Assembly (NCBI GenBank): GCA_003647715.1
Contig: QMNJ01000004.1
Coordinates: forward strand, 1-31,834
Origin: Candidatus Coatesiibacteriota bacterium
Lineage (GTDB): Bacteria > RBG-13-66-14 > B26-G2
Direction: 5' to 3'
DNA: 31,834 nt
This document shows, in pieces, positions 9,501 through 16,653 of the stretch (the stretch's first letter is position 1; every line of letters starts with the position of its first letter). The translations under genes and the position numbers were made by a program. A model generated the notes under the pieces. It was not told the DNA's origin. It did not search any database and saw only the letters and a list, made by a program, of their open reading frames with translations.

Positions 9501-10321
9501 ACCCCACCTCATCATTAGTTGATATGCCATTGGTCTATATCCCCGATATAGATGGCAAAAGTTACTATATAGACCCTAACCTTGAAGACATCACCTTCGG
9601 TGACTACTGGAGCGACAACTATGGAAAACGGGCAATATTATTATGTTCGGATAGATACTATGAAACAACCATTCCAGTAAAACCATTATATGAGGATTCA
9701 TTTTCTTTGGTAGGGACCTTCAATATCTACCCTGATGGTAAGCTCAATGCCGTGGGGAGAAAATACTTCAACGGTCTGAGAGGAACATATAGAAATCTGT
9801 TCAGAGACCCCAAAGAGCGTGAACGACTGGTAGAGGCATCTCTTGGGCAGTATTTCCCCTATCTCACACTTATGCAGGTTGACTTCTTTAATCTTGATGA
9901 CCTTGATGGAGTGTTTTCATACCATTTTCATTTCGTAGAACCAAACTTTGGAGTAAGATACGGTAAAACCCTTAGAATACCATCTGTGCCTGGTGCTTAC
10001 CAGTTGTCCTCGGCGTTCATATCCTCTGCTACACGCATCCAGCCAATGAGATTTAACCGACCTGAGACATACAAAGATGATATACTTATCATCCCCCCAC
10101 CAGGATTTACATTCAAGACCATACCTGATGATGTTCACCTTAAGACCAAATATACATATTATGAACTGACATACCATATTACAGATAGGGGCTTGCGGGT
10201 AAAGAGAATACTTCACATAAAAGGTGGAACCCTGCCAGCAGAAAGCTACCCAGATTTCATTGAGTTCTGTCAAGAAGTAGATAACTGTGAGAAGAAATAT
10301 ATTGAGTTGATGGAGTATTAG
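6578..10321 (+). CDS. Exported TPR / DUF3857 / transglutaminase-fold paralog with lost catalytic residues
   Basis: A 1247-residue paralog of the preceding protein with the same order: signal peptide (about 1-20), TPR-like helices, beta-sandwich (about 190-335, with V-T-G-P-F), TPR helices (about 380-640), DUF3857 (about 665-850), transglutaminase-like domain (about 865-1010) and tail. By my alignment the catalytic Cys is Ala940 (GRAIDRAILLIGML against GDCKDKGVLFMTML), the His position is Val981, and only the Asp (Asp999 in YYIDP) remains. It should therefore be catalytically dead. It may be a structural or regulatory partner of its neighbour, since the genes are two bases apart. No ribosome-binding site is evident, which suggests translational coupling. 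The frame is open throughout, so this is not a decaying pseudogene. Confidence 0.83.
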   Translation: MRIVIISLSALILLTSLSSGVEYKVITNGEEIYLSNPDLDLLKADDLTALGWYYHFSLGDNERAKTLFVNSLHRNPADTDALEGLFIIEFLMGNMNDAFDYLIELNNNDINAPRALSYLSHLNLFEDTTKRYEEIHHILKANPPYINKNYCHHLRYEYLNLDIFFKLGDSPLYHSIDDIKNNTCFLSEWKVTGPFLLYGKTDFNYKFPPERKLSKDKYKWNRNIYTWEDTSPDVEGYIFIEDLLQSGEGCAYAKCELDATQGDYYLVIESEQPIKLWINEQIIYDRNTFIKPGSVKKSFRIKLKDGKNTVLLKTVRNSGAYEIQDGGWRFRAQLFTTNDFEQREGDNLSFGEDWYWIDNEPFTNLYHALLEIYDGNECNAIDLLERLVDEYPEYPFFRIILIYALIKSGEDWQIKMARNELGTVITQMPDCLLAKEELAVYYQVEDKFNKSLDAYTSVIEENPSYLSAHLGLADLYLNQGYEKEFFNKIEYIKENYHDNARALASLIEYYIDKENYKTTNLLIRDYLSNRPYDWAYWEGLAKYQESAGDLNGAIRTYTYISQMLPMRTKPYLELARLYQRTGHEKNALRLYDEIINRFPRCSKAYLMKGLLLERQGENGINLIRTSLKMNPSDYWTRDYLRIIGGLEGERTPYDISFESDDINRVEQHEFPQADSVMLFNQMILELNDDYTFTETIHNLIQILNYKGRERWGEITIPGGKMTDIIEARTFMPDGRILEAISIKNINNNYVISMEGLVEGSVIEIKYRLKVDKRMIDDLNCFFSPTFTFADINMPYIKSQFVVSVPRWMDIYFPRERFRGKRDRIRKDDRIIYLFEMTNVEGIIPESMMPPLTEVAPLVYSTTLKGIDELSLWYIGEMWGKTYLDYRSRSFTHQLVSDCENDLEKAKRIYYWVMKSIKGFSGNIYYPLNASSTMYEKTGRAIDRAILLIGMLREVGIDAHLALVNTIYTEDEMWNHPTSSLVDMPLVYIPDIDGKSYYIDPNLEDITFGDYWSDNYGKRAILLCSDRYYETTIPVKPLYEDSFSLVGTFNIYPDGKLNAVGRKYFNGLRGTYRNLFRDPKERERLVEASLGQYFPYLTLMQVDFFNLDDLDGVFSYHFHFVEPNFGVRYGKTLRIPSVPGAYQLSSAFISSATRIQPMRFNRPETYKDDILIIPPPGFTFKTIPDDVHLKTKYTYYELTYHITDRGLRVKRILHIKGGTLPAESYPDFIEFCQEVDNCEKKYIELMEY

Positions 10322-10322
10322 T

Positions 10323-11726
10323 TTGAAGAAGATAATAATATTTCTGGCAGTGTTATTTGACATCATTGCGATAATTATTAGCATCTATGCTGCATTTTAC
10401 CTCAGGTTCCACACAGAGATATTCACACCCAAGAAACCACTGGTTGATATTAATTACTATATTGCAACTCTTGTGGTATTTATTCCTGTATGGCTCATTG
10501 TCAACCTAAACCTTGGTCTATACAGGGATTTCAGGGTCAGGCATATAATAGACGAATTGTTCCTAATTATATACGCAGGTGCAATCTCAATTCTTATAAC
10601 CCTTGGTATCGCTTTCTTCTATCGGGCATTCTCATACTCCCGCTTGACCCTAATTCTTTTCACTTTCATATCTATACTATTAATGTTTACATTCAGATTT
10701 ATTCTGAGCATTATTGTCCATCGTCTTTGGAAGAAGGGAATCGGCTTGAAGCAGAGCGTGGTGGTCGGTAACAATGAGTTAGCACGACTAATAATAAACA
10801 AAATGATTAAGGGTGATGGACCAAACAAACTAAAGGGTGTTGCTTCAATTAAAGAACTATCAGGCGATGATAAGGAAGATTTTATTAAAGAACTCCCTGA
10901 AAAAGTTCCATACATAGGTAGCATATCCGATGTAATTAAACTATCAAAGAATGAAGTGATAGACCAGATTTATATCACCGAGGAGATTGAGAAATCAAGT
11001 TTATATGAAATAATAGAAATGTCTGAAAAGGCAAACATCACTCTTCGCATTGCTACCGATATTCTGGGCATTATGCGTTCCAAGGTAACCGCCGATAACC
11101 AGTTCGGTATTCCACTCTTCACATTGAAACAACTCCCCCTTACACCGTTTAACAGGTTTATCAAGCGAGTTCTTGATATTATTATCTCAGTGGTAGGGAT
11201 AGTCATTACCTCACCTATAATGATTATATCTGCCGTAATCATAAAAGCCACATCACCTGGTCCCATCTTATTCAAACAGGAGCGTGTCGGATTGGATAAC
11301 AAACCATTTATGATGTATAAGTTCCGCTCTATGCGTGTAGGAGCTGAGAAAAAGACCGGTCCCGTCTGGGCTAAGAAGGATGACCCGAGGAGAACACCAT
11401 ATGGTAGATTTATGCGCAAATTCTCCATAGATGAACTGCCCCAGTTGTTCAATGTTCTAAAGGGTGATATGGCAATAGTCGGTCCAAGACCTGAGCGTCC
11501 TGTATTCGTTGAGAAGTTCTCAAAAGAAATACCGAGATACCTTGAGAGACACCGGGTCAAGAGTGGACTGACCGGATGGGCGCAGGTCAATGGTTTGAGA
11601 GGAGATACCTCTCTCAGTGAGAGAATTGAATATGATATATACTATATTGAGAATTGGAACCTACTCTTTGACTTGAAGATTGTCCTATTAACTTTCTTCA
11701 ACTTTGTGTCCCCAGAAAAGATATAA
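10323..11726 (+). CDS. Undecaprenyl-phosphate sugar phosphotransferase (WbaP/WcaJ type)
   Basis: It would transfer a sugar 1-phosphate from a nucleotide sugar to undecaprenyl phosphate, the first step of exopolysaccharide or O-antigen repeat-unit synthesis. The 467-residue protein has four N-terminal membrane segments (within about 1-130), a nucleotide-fold domain (about 140-250) and a C-terminal catalytic domain opening with a membrane helix (about 280-310). Signature patches are K-F-R-S-M-R, S-I-D-E-L-P-Q-L-F-N-V-L-K-G-D-M with the catalytic Asp370-Glu371, and VGPRPE. The start is TTG at 10323, one base after the stop of the upstream gene, with GGAG (10312-10315) seven bases before it. Sugar specificity (glucose, galactose or other) cannot be read from the sequence. 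Confidence 0.9.
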   Translation: MKKIIIFLAVLFDIIAIIISIYAAFYLRFHTEIFTPKKPLVDINYYIATLVVFIPVWLIVNLNLGLYRDFRVRHIIDELFLIIYAGAISILITLGIAFFYRAFSYSRLTLILFTFISILLMFTFRFILSIIVHRLWKKGIGLKQSVVVGNNELARLIINKMIKGDGPNKLKGVASIKELSGDDKEDFIKELPEKVPYIGSISDVIKLSKNEVIDQIYITEEIEKSSLYEIIEMSEKANITLRIATDILGIMRSKVTADNQFGIPLFTLKQLPLTPFNRFIKRVLDIIISVVGIVITSPIMIISAVIIKATSPGPILFKQERVGLDNKPFMMYKFRSMRVGAEKKTGPVWAKKDDPRRTPYGRFMRKFSIDELPQLFNVLKGDMAIVGPRPERPVFVEKFSKEIPRYLERHRVKSGLTGWAQVNGLRGDTSLSERIEYDIYYIENWNLLFDLKIVLLTFFNFVSPEKI

Positions 11727-11727
11727 T
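11722..11727 (+). promoter_or_regulatory. Possible -10 box for lepA
   Basis: A perfect TATAAT overlaps the stop region of the preceding gene and ends 13 bases before the lepA ATG, which has no ribosome-binding site. The -35 region is poor (TTCAAC at 11697-11702, 19-base spacer), so this is tentative. Confidence 0.3.
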
Positions 11728-11740
11728 ATCCTGATACTTT

Positions 11741-13549
11741 ATGAGTGTTGAATATTTGGAAAGAATAAGGAACTTCTCTATAATCGCCCATATTGACCAC
11801 GGCAAGTCAACCCTGGCTGACAGAATGCTTGAACTGACCGGAACTATTGACAGGAGAACGATGAGGGCACAATTCCTGGACAGGATGGAACTGGAGAGGG
11901 AGAGGGGGATAACCATAAAGATGCACCCTGTCAAGATGCTCTATAATCACGACAACACCACATACATCTTCAATCTAATTGATACCCCGGGGCATGTTGA
12001 CTTCACCTATGAGGTCTCTCGCTCACTCACAGCATGTGAGGGAACCATACTTCTGGTAGATGCCTCACAGGGAATTGAGGCACAGACACTATCCAATGCC
12101 TATATGGCAATTGAGGCGGGTCTTGAGATAATACCTGTGGTCAATAAAATTGATTTACCGCAGGCGAGACCAAAAGAGGTTGCAAATGACCTGGCTAACA
12201 TACTGGGTGCAAATATTGAAGATGTCCTATTCACAAGCGCCAAGGAAGGCACAGGTATTGAGATGCTTATGAAAGCAATAGTTGAGAGAATTCCACCTCC
12301 CAAGGGAGACCCTGAAAATCCAGCAAAAGCCCTCGTCTTTGACTCTATATATGACTCCTACAAAGGTGTGCTTGCATATATCAGATTATTTGATGGGACA
12401 TTAAAAGCCAGACAGATGCTAAAATTTATGCAATCATCAGTGGTGTTTGAAACGCTGGAGATTGGTATATTCTCGCCTGAACCCAGACAGGTCAGTATGC
12501 TGCGTGCAGGTGAAGTTGGTTATATTGCCACTGGAATCAAGGAAATTATAAAGGTTAAGATAGGCGATACCATTACCACCGATAGTATGCCCGCCAAAGA
12601 ACCGCTACCGGGCTACAAAGTGGTAAAGCCCATGGTCTTCTGCGGTCTATACACCTCCGATTCTGATGACTACAACCTCCTTCTTGATGCTCTGCAAAAA
12701 CTATCATTGAACGATTCATCGTTCACCTATGAACCCGAAGTATCAGAAGCACTTGGCTTCGGTTTTCGCTTGGGATTTCTGGGGCTTTTACATAAGGAGA
12801 TAATTCAGGAGCGGTTGGAAAGAGAATTTGACCTCTCACTGATTACCACCACACCAAATGTGGTATATGAGATAACACTCGTAGGTGGTAAGACCATAAG
12901 GGTTGAGAATCCTGCTAAGATGCCTGCGAGAGGCGAAATTGAATCAATTGCAGAGCCGTTTATAAAAGCAACTATCATTTCACCAACTGAATTTATTGGG
13001 GATATTATGCAGATATGTGAGAAGAAGCGAGGGGACTTCAAGACCATGGAATATATTGACCCTAATAGAGTAGTTCTTGAGTATGAGATGCCCCTATCCG
13101 AGGTAATTATTGATTTCTACGACCTGTTGAAATCGGTCTCACGAGGGTATGCATCGTTTGATTACGAACTGGTTGGTTTCAGGTCCGCTCCGCTCGTCCG
13201 ACTGGATATACTGGTGAATGGAGAACCTGTTGATGCACTATCTACCATAGTCCATAAGAATAACTCATATAACATTGGAAGGGACCTGGTCAGCCGGCTG
13301 AAAAAGGTCATCCCCAGACAGTTGTTTGAGGTGGTCATTCAGGCATCATGCGAAGGCAAGATAATAAGCCGTGCCAATGTTAAACCCCTTAGAAAGAATG
13401 TTACCGCAAAGTGCTACGGTGGAGACATCACCAGAAAGAGAAAACTACTTGAGAAACAGAAAGCGGGCAAGAAGCGAATGAAGATGGTAGGAAAGGTTGA
13501 GATACCACAGGAGGCGTTCCTTTCAATACTTGATATTCAAAGAGAATAA
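11741..13549 (+). CDS. lepA: Elongation factor 4 (LepA), ribosome-associated GTPase
   Basis: LepA is a translational GTPase that acts on ribosomes, proposed to remobilise stalled or mistranslocated complexes and help ribosome assembly. The P-loop AHIDHGKS is at residues 16-23. RERGITIK, the DTPGHVDF G3 motif and NKID (G4) follow. EF-G-like domains and the LepA-specific C-terminal domain complete the normal 602-residue length. The start at ATG 11741 lacks a ribosome-binding site but lies 13 bases after a TATAAT. It follows the sugar phosphotransferase by only 14 bases, so readthrough from that operon is also possible. In many bacteria lepA sits directly upstream of a signal peptidase I gene, as it does here with two. 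Confidence 0.97.
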   Translation: MSVEYLERIRNFSIIAHIDHGKSTLADRMLELTGTIDRRTMRAQFLDRMELERERGITIKMHPVKMLYNHDNTTYIFNLIDTPGHVDFTYEVSRSLTACEGTILLVDASQGIEAQTLSNAYMAIEAGLEIIPVVNKIDLPQARPKEVANDLANILGANIEDVLFTSAKEGTGIEMLMKAIVERIPPPKGDPENPAKALVFDSIYDSYKGVLAYIRLFDGTLKARQMLKFMQSSVVFETLEIGIFSPEPRQVSMLRAGEVGYIATGIKEIIKVKIGDTITTDSMPAKEPLPGYKVVKPMVFCGLYTSDSDDYNLLLDALQKLSLNDSSFTYEPEVSEALGFGFRLGFLGLLHKEIIQERLEREFDLSLITTTPNVVYEITLVGGKTIRVENPAKMPARGEIESIAEPFIKATIISPTEFIGDIMQICEKKRGDFKTMEYIDPNRVVLEYEMPLSEVIIDFYDLLKSVSRGYASFDYELVGFRSAPLVRLDILVNGEPVDALSTIVHKNNSYNIGRDLVSRLKKVIPRQLFEVVIQASCEGKIISRANVKPLRKNVTAKCYGGDITRKRKLLEKQKAGKKRMKMVGKVEIPQEAFLSILDIQRE

Positions 13550-13623
13550 ATAGATAATAGGCATTAAATATCTCTCCAGTATGCTCGTTATACATATTAT
13601 TTAAGGAGGATATACTATAAGTC

Positions 13624-14442
13624 ATGAAAGAGAAGAAGAGAACATCTAGATATGGAACTAAAAAGGTAAGGAAGACCGCCTGGGATACAATTAAAAGCAT
13701 CTTAATAATCATTGTTCTGGTGGTTATTATCAGGGTCTTCATCCTTGAGGCATTTCAGGTCCCCTCGGGTTCTATGAAAGATACCCTCCTTGTAGGTGAC
13801 CTGATATTAGCCAACAAGATGAAATACCGATTTGTAGAACCCAAGAGAGGTGAAATCATTATCTTCAAATACCCCCACCAGGACAACTCCATCAATCCCT
13901 ACAAGACGCTTCTTCAGTGGATTGGAGACCTGACAGGAAGACCATTAATAAATAGGAAAAACCTTATTAAACGGGTGATAGGTCTTCCGGGGGAGAAACT
14001 TGAGATGAAGGATGGTGTGATATATATTAATGACAAGCCACTTGATGAACCATACCTGAAATTCAAACCTGTCGGCGATTTTGGACCATACTACATACCC
14101 GATGATTGTTACTTTCTTATGGGTGATAACAGGAACAAATCAAGCGATTCAAGATATTGGGGACCACTGCCAGAGAAGTTCATAATAGGCGAAGCATTGT
14201 TCATATACTGGTCGTGGATACCATCACACTGTAATGTATTCCCCTGCCGAGGGAAGATTATACCTATAGACAGGGAACAGGGGCTCAAACACTACAACAT
14301 CAATGTTGACGATGTAGAGAAGTTCTACAAATGTGAGAGATGCGGAACCATCCACCGTGAGTGGTGGGACGCCACCGATGAACCCTATTATAAATTCTGG
14401 AAGCATATAAGATGGAGTCGTCTTCTGATGATGATACACTAA
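13624..14442 (+). CDS. lepB: Type I signal peptidase with a four-cysteine C-terminal extension (first copy)
   Basis: It cleaves signal peptides from exported proteins at the outer face of the inner membrane. One membrane helix (about 22-42) precedes the catalytic domain. Catalytic Ser50 is in PSGSMKDTL, Lys116 in IKRVIGLPGE, and the GDNRNKSSDSRYWG box is intact at 168-180. Asp replaces the usual Pro after SGSM-x. Beyond the normal fold is a tail with Cys203, Cys208, Cys237 and Cys240 (CX4C-X28-CX2C), which looks like a metal-binding ribbon. The tail ends in an aromatic-rich K-F-W-K-x-x-R-W segment. A strong GGAGG (13605-13609) lies 14 bases from the ATG, unusually far. A stop codon just upstream rules out an earlier in-frame start. 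A paralog follows. Confidence 0.92.
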   Translation: MKEKKRTSRYGTKKVRKTAWDTIKSILIIIVLVVIIRVFILEAFQVPSGSMKDTLLVGDLILANKMKYRFVEPKRGEIIIFKYPHQDNSINPYKTLLQWIGDLTGRPLINRKNLIKRVIGLPGEKLEMKDGVIYINDKPLDEPYLKFKPVGDFGPYYIPDDCYFLMGDNRNKSSDSRYWGPLPEKFIIGEALFIYWSWIPSHCNVFPCRGKIIPIDREQGLKHYNINVDDVEKFYKCERCGTIHREWWDATDEPYYKFWKHIRWSRLLMMIH

Positions 14443-14536
14443 TATGCGATGACTGTTAATGCTCCTCAAAAACAGGATAATCAGTCAATATGTTTGATTC
14501 AACATACACTTACTATATGATAAATATTAAGGTATC

Positions 14537-15307
14537 TTGAAAGCGAAACTCACAGCGAAAGGCATTATAAAGGCATTAATCATCGGAGTCGCCCTGGGTG
14601 TCATACTGAAGTTCTTTGCTCTGCAGGCACTATATATCTCATCCGGTTCAATGAAGGATACGCTTCTGGTTGGGGACTATGTTATAACCGAGAAGGTATC
14701 ATATTATTTCACAAAACCACACAGAGGCGATGTTGTAGTATTCAAAATGCCTGATGAGGAGTTTGGCAGAAGATTTGGCTTCTTTCAAACGCTGTATTAT
14801 AGGTTGAGGGGTTATCTGGTTCCCCAGCCCGGTCTATATGTAAAAAGAGTGATAGGGCTTCCAGGCGAGGAACTAGAGATAAGAAATGGGTTTCTATATA
14901 TTAATGGTAGGTTGAAACCAAACTATCTATTCGGGAATATAGATATTAAAGAGACGCTCATACCTAAAAACTCATATTTTCTAATAGGTGAAAATATTGA
15001 TGAGAGTAGGGATAGCAGGTCGTTTGGTGTAATAAACTCAGATGATATAGTTGGCAGAGTGTGGTTTATATACCTATCAAGGGCCCCAGATAAATGCACC
15101 AGAAGGGGCTGTGGGAGCGAACTTGAACCTATAGATAAGCGTGTGGCATTGAGGAATATACCTTCTGGTCTAAAGAAATCAGAAAGATATTATATTTGCA
15201 AGATATGCGGTAAGATATATAGACACTATTACGATGTCATTCCTCACCCAAGATGGAAGTTCTGGGAGGGCTACAGGTGGGATAGAATGTTCAAGAAGGT
15301 TAGATAA
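14537..15307 (+). CDS. Type I signal peptidase with a four-cysteine C-terminal extension (second copy)
   Basis: A paralog of the preceding enzyme (256 residues): membrane helix about 10-28, catalytic Ser38 in SSGSMKDTL, and Lys103 in VKRVIGLPGE. The substrate-pocket box is altered to GENIDESRDSRSFG (151-164) from the usual GDN..SSDSR.WG, so activity or specificity may differ. The extension is shared: Cys187, Cys192, Cys221, Cys224 with the same CX4C-X28-CX2C spacing, then R-W-K-F-W. The start is TTG at 14537, behind AAGG (14529-14532); the next in-frame ATG is inside the catalytic motif. A 94-base gap separates it from the first copy and holds a weak TTGATT (14494-14499) that could be part of a promoter. 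Confidence 0.88.
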   Translation: MKAKLTAKGIIKALIIGVALGVILKFFALQALYISSGSMKDTLLVGDYVITEKVSYYFTKPHRGDVVVFKMPDEEFGRRFGFFQTLYYRLRGYLVPQPGLYVKRVIGLPGEELEIRNGFLYINGRLKPNYLFGNIDIKETLIPKNSYFLIGENIDESRDSRSFGVINSDDIVGRVWFIYLSRAPDKCTRRGCGSELEPIDKRVALRNIPSGLKKSERYYICKICGKIYRHYYDVIPHPRWKFWEGYRWDRMFKKVR

Positions 15308-15370
15308 AATGCATATCCAATGTCTTTTAATTCACCTGCTTTATTTAACCTAAACATAAAATAACTTTGT

Positions 15371-15376
15371 TATAAT
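15371..15376 (+). promoter_or_regulatory. -10 box of the RNase P RNA promoter
   Basis: A perfect TATAAT ends 10 bases before the predicted 5' end of the RNA (15386). No good -35 match is seen at the expected distance; the region upstream is A+T-rich. Confidence 0.5.
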
Positions 15377-15385
15377 ATATTTTAT

Positions 15386-15774
15386 AGAGGTGGTGTCGGT
15401 GGTAGCGCCTGAAAGGGTGAGGAAAGTCCGGACTCCTCAGGGCAGGGCGCCGGGTAATTCCCGGGCGTCTTATGACGATGGAGAGTGCCACAGAGACCAG
15501 ACCGCCAATGCTCATTATGAGCAGGCAAGGGTGAAAGGGTGGTGTAAGAGACCACCGGAGTTTTGGGCAACCAAACTCGCTGGTAAACCCCGCCTGGAGC
15601 AATGCCAGACAGGGCGAAGACCATTGATATGGCGCCAGATTGCCCATCTGGTGGCAATAAGCCATAAACCCGGGTAGGCAGCGCAGAGAGATAGAGGTAA
15701 CTCTGTCTCCAAGATTGATTACCGCCATCCCGTATTATGCGGGATTACAGAATCCGGCTTATGACATCACCTCT
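15386..15774 (+). ncRNA. rnpB: RNase P RNA (bacterial, A-type-like)
   Basis: This is the catalytic RNA that matures the 5' ends of tRNAs. Conserved blocks are in order: GAGGAAAGTCCGGACTCC near the 5' end, AGTGCCACAGAGACCAGACC, AGGGTGAAAGGGTGGTGTAA, GCTGGTAAACCCCGCCTGGA, and ACAGAATCCGGCTTATGACA near the 3' end. The terminal P1 helix is visible: AGAGGTGGTGTC (15386-15397) pairs with GACATCACCTCT (15763-15774), 12 pairs with one G-U. About 389 bases is a normal length. A TATAAT lies just upstream and a strong hairpin terminator just downstream, so it is an independent transcript. Reading frames crossing this region on either strand are fortuitous. Confidence 0.97.
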
Positions 15775-15799
15775 ATAAAGTGTAAACTTCTTTAATATG

Positions 15800-15827
15800 A
15801 AAAGGGGCTCACATCGGAGCCCCTTTT
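15800..15827. terminator. Bidirectional intrinsic terminator between rnpB and the minus-strand operon
   Basis: An 11-pair perfect stem, AAAAGGGGCTC (15800-15810) with GAGCCCCTTTT (15817-15827), and a 6-base loop. GC-rich stem core, A-tract on one side and T-tract on the other, so it can stop transcripts from both directions: rnpB on the plus strand and the DUF4870-like gene on the minus strand. Confidence 0.88.
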
Positions 15828-15852
15828 GTATTCCAGCACATTCAGATGAACT

Positions 15853-16215
15853 CTATATCTTCTGCTTCTCTGCCCAATCACCGATTACAGGCATCTTCCA
15901 GTATTCTCCCTGAAGCGACTTGATAATGCCTATGATGGAGAACACAATAACCACAATCCACAGCAATACATCCAGTATCCATATTATAAAATATATTGGT
16001 GTAAAGGTGTAACTGAAGATTTTGGTTAAAATCCCTAGGATAATGAAAGCAATAATATAGGCAATGAAGAAGAAGAGACCCTGCTTTCCATGGAACTTGG
16101 CGAACTTATTATCCTTATAAGCAAGCAGTGGTATCAGGCATAAAATCCCGAGATAACCAAGCCATGCAACTGATTTTCCCTCTTCTATCTCTTTTATATC
16201 CTTACTCTCAGCCAT
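15853..16215 (-). CDS. Small DUF4870/Tic20-like membrane protein (copy A)
   Basis: A 120-residue protein with hydrophobic segments at about 14-32, 47-65 and 73-97. The pattern W-L-G-Y-L-G, then N-K-F-A-K-F-H-G-K-Q-G-L-F-F and a final G-x-Y-W-K-M-P-V-I-G is typical of the DUF4870 group of small bacterial membrane proteins, whose function is not established. A strong AAGGAGGTTGAT ribosome-binding site precedes the ATG. It is the last of three minus-strand genes and ends at the shared terminator after rnpB. The next gene upstream encodes a shorter, diverged relative with the same closing motif. Confidence 0.75.
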   Translation of the reverse strand: MAESKDIKEIEEGKSVAWLGYLGILCLIPLLAYKDNKFAKFHGKQGLFFFIAYIIAFIILGILTKIFSYTFTPIYFIIWILDVLLWIVVIVFSIIGIIKSLQGEYWKMPVIGDWAEKQKI

Positions 16216-16268
16216 ATCAACCTCCTTCCTTTCTAATACAATTTAACAAACAAAAGACATATCTTTTA

Positions 16269-16628
16269 CTAACCCGTCTTCTCCCTCTCTATACCCAGAT
16301 AGTTTTCAACCTCGCTTCTCTCCCAGCCAATTACTGGAATCCTGAAGTATCTTCCCCTGATGGATAAAGTGATTGCGGTAATGTTGACAGGTAATAATAG
16401 AATAAACACCATCCCCGCAAACATATAGTGTTCAACAACACCAAGCATATTCAATACTATGTCAGATATAATAAACAGAAATAGTTCAACGGAGAAGAAG
16501 GCAATGCCCTGGTCAAAATGGAATCTCATAAATCTGTTATGCTTTCTACCCGAAGAGAGAAGACACAATGGTCCAAGGTAATCAAATATGAGGAATAATC
16601 TATCCCATCTTCTAAGCTGTCTCCCCAT
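16269..16628 (-). CDS. Small DUF4870-like membrane protein (copy B, diverged)
   Basis: A 119-residue membrane protein that lines up with the downstream neighbour: D-Y-L-G-P-L-C-L-L, N-R-F-M-R-F-H-F-D-Q-G-I-A-F-F, two further hydrophobic stretches (about 41-62 and 66-90), and the closing G-R-Y-F-R-I-P-V-I-G against G-E-Y-W-K-M-P-V-I-G. This looks like a tandem duplication followed by divergence. The function is unknown. The ribosome-binding site is weak (AAGGGGAT some 11 bases from the ATG). It lies 25 bases after the TPR gene, in the same operon. Confidence 0.68.
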   Translation of the reverse strand: MGRQLRRWDRLFLIFDYLGPLCLLSSGRKHNRFMRFHFDQGIAFFSVELFLFIISDIVLNMLGVVEHYMFAGMVFILLLPVNITAITLSIRGRYFRIPVIGWERSEVENYLGIEREKTG

Positions 16629-16653
16629 ATATTCTCTTATCCCCTTTTAAATC

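Noticed and set aside
10970..11590. A 206-codon antisense frame
   Set aside because: It lies wholly inside the sugar phosphotransferase gene on the other strand, has no recognisable domain, and is explained by codon bias of the real gene.
15345..15728. Several open frames of 65-127 codons on both strands
   Set aside because: They cross the RNase P RNA, whose conserved blocks and P1 helix explain the sequence.
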